A stretch of 64,000 nucleotides of DNA from Agrococcus jejuensis (lineage in GTDB: Bacteria; Actinomycetota; Actinomycetes; Actinomycetales; Microbacteriaceae), in contig NZ_LT629695.1 in the NCBI RefSeq assembly GCF_900099705.1, forward strand, positions 2,604,001 through 2,668,000, in the 5' to 3' direction. The notes beneath the pieces were generated by a model. It ran no database searches. It was not told the origin of the DNA and saw only the letters and a program-made list of their open reading frames with translations. The position numbers and the translations under genes are program-made. Shown in pieces: positions 1 through 7,533 of the stretch; within the stretch, counting starts at the first letter, position 1; each line of letters starts with the position of its first letter.

Positions 1-206
1 TCGGCCACGTCGACGTGACGGTCGACCGCCTCATGCTCATGCCCGACCTGTGGGACGTGTCGGTGTCGGTCACCGACTTCCACAAGACGCGCGTGATCGA
101 CAGCCACCAGCGGGCCATGCGCTTCGCCGTGCTGTCGGGTCACGAGAAGGCATCCGGGGGCTCGATCGTGCTCGACGCGCGCGTGCTCTCGCCCGTCGTC
201 GACTGA
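1..206 (+). CDS. C-terminal fragment of a Wzt-like polysaccharide ABC transporter ATPase
   Basis: The gene enters from the left edge, and only its last 67 or so codons are visible before the stop at 204-206. The fragment reads like the beta-sandwich C-terminal domain of Wzt-type proteins, which binds the polysaccharide end before export: a GXXDVSVSV-like strand, an isolated ID, then an F-V strand and a closing GGS-V strand. No Walker motifs are visible because the nucleotide-binding domain lies outside the window. The surface-glycan genes that follow support an export role. The family call rests on a short, weakly conserved stretch and is moderate. Confidence 0.55.
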   Translation, partial: GHVDVTVDRLMLMPDLWDVSVSVTDFHKTRVIDSHQRAMRFAVLSGHEKASGGSIVLDARVLSPVVD

Positions 207-302
207 TCTCCGCATGCGACGCGTTGGCGCGGCGCACTCCGCTCTGCGCGAACTGTCTGTACCCTGAACCAGACCTGGATGGGTGACGGAGGGGATCGCA
301 CC

Positions 303-3143
303 ATGGGCTGGATCCGACAGGACGGCCAGAGTCGTGCGCCCCGGCGTCGTGCGCCCCGGATCGCGGTCGCCGCCATGGCGGTGTTCGCGACGATGGCCTC
401 GCTGCTCATGGTCGTCGCGTCGCCCGTCGTCGAGGAGGCCGAGGCCGCAGACGCGTCGGGCTTCCAGTCCGGGCTCATCGTCAGCGACGCGAACTTCTAC
501 GACGGCGGCGCGATGTCGGCGTCGCAGGTGCAGTCGTTCCTCGACGGCCAGATGCGCCAGTGCGCCTCGGGCTACACGTGCCTGCGCGGCTACGCGCAGA
601 GCACCCCCACCATGGCGGCGAACGCGTACTGCGGCGCCATCCAGGGTCAGGGGAGCGAGTCGGCGGCGAGCATCATCGCCCGCATCGGCGCAGCCTGCAA
701 CATCTCGCAGCGCTTCCTGCTCGTGCTGCTGCAGAAGGAGCAGTCGCTCGTCACCTCCACGGCCCCCGTGCAGCGGCAGTACGACCGCGCGACGGGCTTC
801 GCGTGCCCCGACACCGCACCCTGCGACTCGTCGTACGGCGGGTTCTTCTACCAGGTGTACTACGCGGCGCGGCAGTTCAACGTCTACAAGCGCTTCCCGA
901 CGAGCTACAACCACCAGCCCGCCGCGTGGAACAACGTGCTGTTCCACCCCAACGCGGCGTGCGGCTCGTCGCGCGTCTACATCCAGAACAGCGCGACGGC
1001 TGGCCTCTACAACTACACGCCGTACCAGCCCAACGGCGCGGCGCTCGGCAACCTGTACGGCACGGGCGACGGCTGCTCGTCGTACGGCAACCGCAACACG
1101 TGGCGCATGTGGACCGACTGGTTCGGCGACCCGTCGCGCGCGCAGGCCGCGGCGTTCATGCGCAACGCGTCGACGGGGCAGATCTTCCTCGTCGCCAACG
1201 GCCGCAAGCACTACGTCGGCGACCCCTCGCTCTTCACCGACTTCGTGCCCCTCTACGTCATCGAGACGCGCGACGCCTCGTACCTCGACGCGCTGCCGAC
1301 GGGGGCGAACCTGTCGAACGTCGTGCGATCGACGTCGGGCGCGGTCTACCTCGTGCGCGCCGGCGTGCGGTACTACTTCCGCAGCTGCGCCGACATCCAG
1401 GCGTGGGGCTACTCGTGCGGCGACTCCGCGTACCTGAGCGACGACCAGATGACGCGCCTGCAGGCGGGCGGCGACGTCGAGATGACGGTGCGCGCCTCCG
1501 ACGGCACGAACTGGCTCGTCCAGAGCGGGTCGCGCCGCCAGCTCTCCGACCTCGACCTGCCGCCGCAGTTCGGCTACTCGACGCGGACGCTGGCGCTCGC
1601 GCCGAACGCGATCGCGCACCTGCCCGTCGGCGCCCCCGTCATCGGTCAGGGCGACGTCGTGCGCAGCGCCGACTACTCCCAGTACCGCCTGCAGGCGTCG
1701 ACCGGCACCTGGTCGGTGCCCGGCGCCACGATCGGCCTGCGCTTCCTGTGGTTCGCGCCCGTCTTCACGGCGGAGTCGCTGCGACTGCTGCCCGCGTCGG
1801 CAGGCACGCTGCCCATCCGCTTCGCCGACTCGTCGGGCGCGTACGTCATCGCCGACTCCGGCATCCTGCGCGTGCGCGAGTCCGAGTACGGCGGACTGCC
1901 CTTCACGCGCGTGCCCGACGGCACCGGCCAGTCGCTGCCCGCGACGTCGGCCGCGGCGACCGCGCCGCACTTCGCGACCGAGTACGGCGGCGACGGCCGC
2001 TGGTACCTCGTCGCGAACGGCACGCGCGCCCACGTGCAGAACATGGACTGGTACCGCCAGATCCAGGCGCAGCAGGGCGTGCCCTCGACGGTCTGGGTCG
2101 TCGCGCGCGGCGTGCTCGACGGCATCCCCGAGCGCTCGAGCTACTCGGACGGCACGCTCGTGCGCGGCCCGAGCGGCGCGGTCTACCTCATGTCGGGCGG
2201 CAACGGCATCCACGTCGCGAGCATGGACATCGTGTCGGCGCTCGGCCTGTCGACCTCGATCACCGAGGTCTCGCAGAGCATCATCAACGGCCTCGCGAGC
2301 CGCACGGGCGTGCTGAACGACTACGGCATCCAGTGCAACGGCGTCTCGTACCTCGCCGCGAACGGGCAGCTCATGCCCTACGCGTCGGCGGCCGTGCGCG
2401 CCGAGTGGGGCCGCACCGACATCGCGCTCGGGTCGCTGTGCTCGCGCCTCACGATCTCGTCGCAGGCCGCGGGCGTCTTCGCCTACGACCAGACCGGCCG
2501 CACGTACATGGCCGACGACGGCGCGCTGCGCTACATCGACTCGGCCGCGACGTACGCGTCGGTCAACGGCACGAGCGACCGCGTGCGCATCACGCGCGCC
2601 GGCGCCCTCGCCATCGGCCAGGGCCCGTGGGTGCGTCCCGTCTACCGCCCCGGCGCGCTCGTCTCGACCCCCGGCCGCAGCGAGGTCTGGATCGTCGACG
2701 GCACGACGCTGCGGCACCTCGGCAGCTTCGCCACCTCGACGTCGATGGGCCTCGGCACCGCCAACACGCAGGTGCCGAACGAGGCCATCGCCTCGTACGG
2801 ACAGTGGAGCACGCTGCCGACCTCGCTCGTCGTGTGCGGCTCGACCGCGTACGTCGCCTCGGGCGGCAGGCTGCTGCCGATGTCGGCGCAGGTGCGCGCG
2901 CAGTTCCCCGCATCCGCGTTCACGAGCCTCTCGGGTGCGCTGTGCGGCGCGATCCCCGTGGGCTCGCAGGCGACGCAGCTCATCCGCGGCACCGACGGTC
3001 GCGTCTACTGGGTCGAGAACGGCCAGCGGCACTGGCTGGGCGGCGCGGCGCTGCAGCGCCTCGGCGGCTCGAACCCGCAGATCACGGCCGTCGACGCGAC
3101 CGTGCTGGGCGCGATCCCCGTCGGCGCGACCTGGACGCAGTAG
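303..3143 (+). CDS. large secreted cell-surface protein with eleven (Y/W)-(L/I)-V-x-x-G repeats
   Basis: The protein has 946 residues. An RBS (GGAGGGG, 288-294) lies 8 nt before the ATG at 303, which decides against an in-frame ATG at 279. Residues 1-48 form a signal peptide: an Arg-rich start, a hydrophobic core and an A-E-A cleavage region. Residues about 55-290 form a Cys-containing domain with the segment LLQKEQSLV around Glu146, which faintly resembles a lysozyme/SLT-type helix; this is inference only. From about residue 300 to the end there are eleven copies of a short beta-like motif, such as FLVANGRKHYVGD, WLVQSGSRRQLSD and YWVENGQRHWLGG. Such repeats suggest a wall- or glycan-binding propeller-like array. 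Its place next to glycan genes fits an exported envelope protein. Exact function unknown. Confidence 0.8.
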   Translation: MGWIRQDGQSRAPRRRAPRIAVAAMAVFATMASLLMVVASPVVEEAEAADASGFQSGLIVSDANFYDGGAMSASQVQSFLDGQMRQCASGYTCLRGYAQSTPTMAANAYCGAIQGQGSESAASIIARIGAACNISQRFLLVLLQKEQSLVTSTAPVQRQYDRATGFACPDTAPCDSSYGGFFYQVYYAARQFNVYKRFPTSYNHQPAAWNNVLFHPNAACGSSRVYIQNSATAGLYNYTPYQPNGAALGNLYGTGDGCSSYGNRNTWRMWTDWFGDPSRAQAAAFMRNASTGQIFLVANGRKHYVGDPSLFTDFVPLYVIETRDASYLDALPTGANLSNVVRSTSGAVYLVRAGVRYYFRSCADIQAWGYSCGDSAYLSDDQMTRLQAGGDVEMTVRASDGTNWLVQSGSRRQLSDLDLPPQFGYSTRTLALAPNAIAHLPVGAPVIGQGDVVRSADYSQYRLQASTGTWSVPGATIGLRFLWFAPVFTAESLRLLPASAGTLPIRFADSSGAYVIADSGILRVRESEYGGLPFTRVPDGTGQSLPATSAAATAPHFATEYGGDGRWYLVANGTRAHVQNMDWYRQIQAQQGVPSTVWVVARGVLDGIPERSSYSDGTLVRGPSGAVYLMSGGNGIHVASMDIVSALGLSTSITEVSQSIINGLASRTGVLNDYGIQCNGVSYLAANGQLMPYASAAVRAEWGRTDIALGSLCSRLTISSQAAGVFAYDQTGRTYMADDGALRYIDSAATYASVNGTSDRVRITRAGALAIGQGPWVRPVYRPGALVSTPGRSEVWIVDGTTLRHLGSFATSTSMGLGTANTQVPNEAIASYGQWSTLPTSLVVCGSTAYVASGGRLLPMSAQVRAQFPASAFTSLSGALCGAIPVGSQATQLIRGTDGRVYWVENGQRHWLGGAALQRLGGSNPQITAVDATVLGAIPVGATWTQ

Positions 3144-3161
3144 CGGCACCCACCGCACGAC

Positions 3162-3194
3162 AGGAGGCCCGCAGCCATCGGCTGCGGGCCTCCT
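3162..3194. terminator. bidirectional hairpin terminator between convergent genes
   Basis: A perfect 15-bp stem (3162-3176 with 3180-3194) closes a 3-nt loop. It sits between the end of the secreted repeat protein and the end of the convergent epimerase gene, so it can serve both strands. There is no long T tract, as is common in high-GC actinobacteria. Confidence 0.8.
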
Positions 3195-3218
3195 CGCGTC
3201 GTGTCGACGTCGTGGGGG

Positions 3219-4064
3219 TCAGGACCTCGCCATGAGCGCCTGGATCTCGGTCGCGTCGCCGTAGACGACCTTCGAGTCGTAGGGGCGGTCGGGGTATGCG
3301 CCGTACTGCAGCGCGATGTCGAGGCCGTGGCTCTCGATGAACCGCTCGACCTGCGTGCCGAGCGCGACGGGCTCGCCCGAGCACACGTTGAGCACGCCGT
3401 GCACCTCGTCCTGCAGCGCGACCGTGGCGATCTGGCGGCCGAGCTCGTCGACCTGGATGAAGTCGAACTGGGCCTTCCCGCTCGTGAACGGGAACGTCGT
3501 CTTGCCGGCCTCGGCGGCCTCGAGCAGCTTCGTGAAGATCGACTGGTTCTGCCGGTCGTCGCCGAGGATGTAGAACGCGCGCAGCCACTGCACGGTCGTC
3601 GTGGGCGCGATGTGCGCGAGCACCGCGCGACGCAGGGCGTCCTTCGCGATGCCGTAGAGCGACAGCGGGTTCGTGGGCGTCTCGGCCGTGATGGCGCCCT
3701 CGTGCCTGCCGATCTCGTGCATGGTGCCGAGCGCCGCGATGCGACCCACGCCCGCGCGCGAGAACGCGTCGAGCACGCGGAAGTGGTCGGAGAGCCGCAG
3801 CATGTGCTGCGGGGCGTTGTGGGCGAAGCCCGCCTCCCACGCGAGGTGCACGAGCGCGTCGGCGGGCGGCTCGAGCAGCGTCGACAGGTCGGACGCGGGG
3901 TCGAGGAGGTCGAGCTCGGCGATGCGAGCGCGCTCGTCGACCCGATCGCCGCGGCCCGGCCGCACGACCGCCGTGACCTCGGCGCCCGCGTCGAGCAGGG
4001 CGGTGACGACGTGCCTGCCGACGTAGCCGGCGGCTCCTGTGACGATCACGTGCTGCGCAGTCAT
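3219..4064 (-). CDS. NAD-dependent epimerase/dehydratase (extended SDR)
   Basis: This 281-residue protein begins with the Rossmann motif GAAGYVGRH (residues 10-18, a GxxGxxG variant) typical of nucleotide-sugar epimerases, dehydratases and reductases. The segment NPLSLYGIAKDALRR contains the Tyr and Lys of the YxxxK catalytic pair. The length is slightly below the usual 300-330. The substrate cannot be named; the glycan cluster around it suggests a nucleotide sugar. A -10-like TAGGAT (minus strand, 4073-4078) lies 8 nt before the ATG, so the message is probably leaderless. It is convergent with the repeat protein. Confidence 0.85.
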   Translation of the reverse strand: MTAQHVIVTGAAGYVGRHVVTALLDAGAEVTAVVRPGRGDRVDERARIAELDLLDPASDLSTLLEPPADALVHLAWEAGFAHNAPQHMLRLSDHFRVLDAFSRAGVGRIAALGTMHEIGRHEGAITAETPTNPLSLYGIAKDALRRAVLAHIAPTTTVQWLRAFYILGDDRQNQSIFTKLLEAAEAGKTTFPFTSGKAQFDFIQVDELGRQIATVALQDEVHGVLNVCSGEPVALGTQVERFIESHGLDIALQYGAYPDRPYDSKVVYGDATEIQALMARS

Positions 4065-4072
4065 GGCTTCCG

Positions 4073-4078
4073 ATCCTA
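4073..4078 (-). promoter_or_regulatory. -10 box for the epimerase gene, leaderless type
   Basis: TAGGAT on the minus strand is followed by 8 nt and then the ATG at 4064. This spacing predicts transcription starting at or within a few bases of the start codon. No convincing -35 box is visible. Confidence 0.45.
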
Positions 4079-4110
4079 GCCCGCCGCGCCGATCCTCCCG
4101 GCCCCGCGGC

Positions 4111-5382
4111 TCAGCGGCCGGGCTCGAGCGCGCCGCGCCACGTGATCTGGTGCGAGGCCTTCACGGCGCACACGACGACGAGCAGCCAGCCGAGCTCGTA
4201 GAGCAGGATGCTCGACGCGAAGCCCGACACGATGACGACGGCGAGCACGAGCGCGGGCCACACGTAGACGACCGAGCGGCGGCGCGACGCGAGCAGCCAC
4301 GACCGCGCCGCGGCGGCAGCGAGCGCGAGCACGAGCGCCGCGAAGCCGATGACGCCCACCTGCACGAGCGCGTCGATCCAGGCGCTCGAGGCGTCGACGA
4401 CCTGGCGCGACTGCACGTTCGCGATCTCGGAGTACGGGGCGACGTCGAGGTTCCACCTGCCCACGAAGCCGCGGCCCTCGAGCCACTGCGACTGCAGGCG
4501 CTGCAGCGCGAGCACCTGGCGCCACACGTCGATGCGGTAGAGCGCCTCGGTCGTGCCGCCGAGCAACGTCACGATGGGCCAGCGCGCCGCGTAGGCGACG
4601 ACGCCGACGGCGACGATGGCGAGCACGACGACGACCTGCCTGCTCGTGCGCAGCGCGGTGGGGGCGGCACGGATGAACGCGAGCGCGCCGTACGCGGCGA
4701 TCGCGACGATCGCGAGGGCGATCGCCATCGACGAGCGGCTCAGCAGCAGCGCCGCGACGGCGCCCGCGATCCAGCCGAGCGCCGGCAGCAGGGGGAGCGA
4801 GCGCATCCGCAGCTCGACGACGAACGTCACGAGGGCGAGCACCGCGACGACGCCGAGCAGCTCCGCGCGACCCATGAGGCCCTGCACGGGGCCGAGGCGC
4901 AGCAGGTTGCCGTGCACGCCGAGGCCCGGCAGCGGCATGTCCAGCACGACGCCCAGCAGCATCTCGACGACGAACGAGGCGGCGAGCACGAGGCGCAGCA
5001 CGGCGCCGAACGCGCGCACGATCTGCGAGATGTCGCGGGCGAGCGCGATGTACGCGCCGAGCACCGCGAAGGCGACGAGCTCGAGCACGCCGCCGAACGC
5101 CGCGGCCGGATAGCGCGACCAGACGATCGTGAGCGCCGCGTACACGACGAACGTCGCGAGCGTCACGGGCACGTGCCGCACCTCGAGCTCGAGCCGCAGC
5201 GACCACAGCGAGCCCGCGCACAGCAGCACGAGCACGGCGAGCACGCCCGCGAGCCCCGCCCATCCCGACAGGCGCACGATGAGCGGCGCGAGCACCGCGG
5301 TGCCGATCGCGACGGTCGAGAGCGCCTGCACGAAGCGGGCCTGGCCGAGCACGTGCTCGACGGTCTCGATCAGTCGTGTCAT
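4111..5382 (-). CDS. O-antigen ligase/polymerase-like membrane protein (second of a pair)
   Basis: This 423-residue protein has about ten to twelve hydrophobic segments. A longer extracytoplasmic loop (about residues 285-335) contains the R-x-D-x-W element typical of the Wzy_C region of O-antigen ligases and polymerases, then a conserved W-x-x-x-L-V-Q-V-G segment. Members of this family join or polymerise lipid-linked glycans outside the membrane. The ATG overlaps the stop of the preceding ligase-like gene as ATGA (5379-5382), so the two are translationally coupled. Together with the adjacent glycosyltransferase, acyltransferase and RgpF-like genes, a role in assembling or attaching a wall polysaccharide is likely. 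Substrate unknown. Confidence 0.75.
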   Translation of the reverse strand: MTRLIETVEHVLGQARFVQALSTVAIGTAVLAPLIVRLSGWAGLAGVLAVLVLLCAGSLWSLRLELEVRHVPVTLATFVVYAALTIVWSRYPAAAFGGVLELVAFAVLGAYIALARDISQIVRAFGAVLRLVLAASFVVEMLLGVVLDMPLPGLGVHGNLLRLGPVQGLMGRAELLGVVAVLALVTFVVELRMRSLPLLPALGWIAGAVAALLLSRSSMAIALAIVAIAAYGALAFIRAAPTALRTSRQVVVVLAIVAVGVVAYAARWPIVTLLGGTTEALYRIDVWRQVLALQRLQSQWLEGRGFVGRWNLDVAPYSEIANVQSRQVVDASSAWIDALVQVGVIGFAALVLALAAAAARSWLLASRRRSVVYVWPALVLAVVIVSGFASSILLYELGWLLVVVCAVKASHQITWRGALEPGR

Positions 5383-6641
5383 GCGGACGCCCGCTCCCGC
5401 TCGCGGACGGGCGTGCGCCCGACCGCGAGGGCGACGAGCAGCACGAAGCCGAGCTCGATGAGCGGGCGCGACTCGGCGAGGCCCTGCACGAGCAGGGCGA
5501 CGAGCAGCAGCACGGGCACGGCGGCGAGCGCGGCGTCGCGTCCCGACGCGGCGGCGAGCCCGCGGCCGGCGCGCACGAACGCGACGACCTGCAGCGCCAC
5601 CCACACGACGAGGCCGACGACGCCGAGCTGCATGAGCACGTCGAGCACGACCGAGTGCGCCTGCAGGTACTGCACGCCGTCGACGATCGCGAGCGTGTCG
5701 AACGGCGGCACCCACGGCTGCCAGTAGCCGAGCCAGCCGACGCCCACGACGGGGCTCGTCGACCACAGGTCGACGACGGCCGACCAGATGCCGAGCCTGC
5801 CCGTGAGGTCGGCGTCGCGGCCCACGAGGGCCAGCACCGTGTCGCGGGCGAGCACGAGCGTGAGCGCACCGGCGACCGCGGCGCCCGCGATGCCGACGAC
5901 GAGCGCCCGCCGGTGCGCGCGCAGCCCGCGCCACGCGACGAGCACGAGCGCGACGGCGACGACGGCGGCGAGCGCCGCGAGCACCGTGGCCGAGCGCGTG
6001 AGCGCGATCGTCACGAGCGGCAGCGCGATCCACGCGGGCCACGCGCGCAGCCTGCCCGCGAGCGCGAGGCCGCACGCGAGCACGAGCGCGACGAGCGCCA
6101 GCATCGCGAGCAGGTTGGCGTTGCCGGGCAGGCCCTGGATGCGGCCGCCGTCGAGCAGCAGTCCGCGCGACCAGGCGAAGGCCGCAGGCACGTCGCCCGA
6201 GTAGTCCGCGCCCGGCGGCGGCACGAGCGGATACACGCGGCCCCCGACCGCGACGGCCACGACGAGCTCGAAGAGCAGCGACGCGGCGAGCACGCCCTGC
6301 AGCACGAGGTGCAGCAGCGCGAGCATCCGATCGCGCTCGATCGTCGCGAGCAGCAGGCCCGTCGCGATCGACGCGAGCTGGATCGCCGCGCCCAGCAGCG
6401 TCGCGGGCGGCGAGATGGCCCAGATCGCCGACAGCGGCATGAGCACGGCGAGCGCGAGCAGGGGACGGGGGAGCGCGAGCACGCGCACGCGAGCCTGCAC
6501 GAGCGCGACGACGATCACGATGGCGCCGACGGCGCACAGCGCGCCCCACGCCGGGTAGCCGATGAGGTAGCGCACCCCGTCGCCGAGCGCGAGCACCGCG
6601 ACGACGCACAGCGCGAGCGTCGTGCTCGTGCGCTGTCCCAT
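5379..6641 (-). CDS. O-antigen ligase/polymerase-like membrane protein (first of a pair)
   Basis: The protein has 420 residues and about eleven membrane segments. The features GLPGNANLLAML near residue 175 and a later GRLGIWSAVVDLW, with GVGWLGYW, match the Wzy_C family pattern of a conserved Arg and Trp before a periplasmic-loop glycan site. A late H at QAHSVVLDVLMQLG matches the conserved His found before the last helices of WaaL/Wzy proteins. The ATG at 6641 was chosen because the upstream in-frame region has no start with an RBS. The gene is divergent from the mannosyltransferase gene at 6744. Having two paralogous ligase-like genes back to back is notable. Confidence 0.75.
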   Translation of the reverse strand: MGQRTSTTLALCVVAVLALGDGVRYLIGYPAWGALCAVGAIVIVVALVQARVRVLALPRPLLALAVLMPLSAIWAISPPATLLGAAIQLASIATGLLLATIERDRMLALLHLVLQGVLAASLLFELVVAVAVGGRVYPLVPPPGADYSGDVPAAFAWSRGLLLDGGRIQGLPGNANLLAMLALVALVLACGLALAGRLRAWPAWIALPLVTIALTRSATVLAALAAVVAVALVLVAWRGLRAHRRALVVGIAGAAVAGALTLVLARDTVLALVGRDADLTGRLGIWSAVVDLWSTSPVVGVGWLGYWQPWVPPFDTLAIVDGVQYLQAHSVVLDVLMQLGVVGLVVWVALQVVAFVRAGRGLAAASGRDAALAAVPVLLLVALLVQGLAESRPLIELGFVLLVALAVGRTPVRERERASA

Positions 6642-6743
6642 CGTCCCATCGTGGCATGCGCGAACCTCCCATCCATCTCGACGCGACGTCACGGACACCT
6701 CGGTGCTGTACGGTGCAGCCGTCCGGCAGAAGGAGCCCCATCC

Positions 6744-7505
6744 GTGACGACGACGCTCGTGCTCATCCCGACCTACGACGAGGTCGAGTCGCTGCCCGTG
6801 ACGCTCGCGCGGCTCTTCGCCGCAGCGCCCACCGTCGACGTGCTCGTGATCGATGACGCGAGCCCCGACGGCACGGGTGCGCTCGCCGAGTCGATGGCGG
6901 CCGACGACCCGCGCATCTCGGTGCTGCACCGGCCGGGCAAGCAGGGGCTCGGCGCCGCGTACGTCGCCGGGTTCCTCGAGGGTCTCGCGCGCGGCTACGA
7001 CGTGCTCGTCGAGATGGATGCCGACGGCTCGCACCCGCCCGAGCGGCTGCCCGCGATGCTCGACGCCGTGGCTGCGGGCGCCGACCTCGTGATCGGGTCG
7101 CGGTGGATGCGCGGCGGCTCGGTCGTCGACTGGCCGCTGCGTCGCGAGCTGCTGAGCCGCGGCGCCAACGTCTACGCACGCGCCGTGCTCGCGACGCACG
7201 TGCACGACATGACCGCCGGCTACCGCGCGTACCGCGCCGACCTGCTGCGCTCCATCCCGCTCGACGAGGTGCGCAGCCAGGGCTACGGCTTCCAGATCGA
7301 GATGACGCTGCAGGCGCTCGACGCCGGCGGCAGCGTCGTCGAGGTGCCGATCGCGTTCCGCGAGCGCGAGGCGGGCGTCTCGAAGATGTCGGGCGCCATC
7401 ATCGGCGAGGCGTTCACGAAGGTCGCCGGCTGGGGCGCGGGGCGCGCGCTCGCCCGCATCCGCGCGCTGCTGGGCCGCCCGGAGCGCGTCACCGCCCCTC
7501 GCTGA
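6744..7505 (+). CDS. polyprenol-phosphate mannosyltransferase-like GT2 (DPM1 type)
   Basis: The protein has 253 residues. A GTG start at 6744 is preceded by AAGGAG (6730-6735) at 8 nt. The GT-A fold is clear: IPTYDEVESL at the N terminus, DDASPDGTG around residue 37, the metal-binding D-x-D in EMDADGSHPPE near residue 93, then GSRWMRGG and the R-GAN-YAR segment characteristic of dolichol/polyprenol-phosphate mannose synthases. There is no C-terminal membrane domain, as in DPM1-type enzymes. It would transfer mannose from GDP-mannose to polyprenyl phosphate at the inner membrane face. The manA and manB genes later in the window are consistent with that supply. Confidence 0.88.
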   Translation: MTTTLVLIPTYDEVESLPVTLARLFAAAPTVDVLVIDDASPDGTGALAESMAADDPRISVLHRPGKQGLGAAYVAGFLEGLARGYDVLVEMDADGSHPPERLPAMLDAVAAGADLVIGSRWMRGGSVVDWPLRRELLSRGANVYARAVLATHVHDMTAGYRAYRADLLRSIPLDEVRSQGYGFQIEMTLQALDAGGSVVEVPIAFREREAGVSKMSGAIIGEAFTKVAGWGAGRALARIRALLGRPERVTAPR

Positions 7506-7533
7506 GCGCGGCCGGGTGCGCCCGGGTGGGACG

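Noticed and set aside
4039..5727. Open frames on the plus strand over the ligase-like genes
   Set aside because: Their products are rich in Arg, Ala, His and Glu without any motif, a typical shadow of high-GC coding. The minus-strand frames show membrane helices and Wzy_C features.
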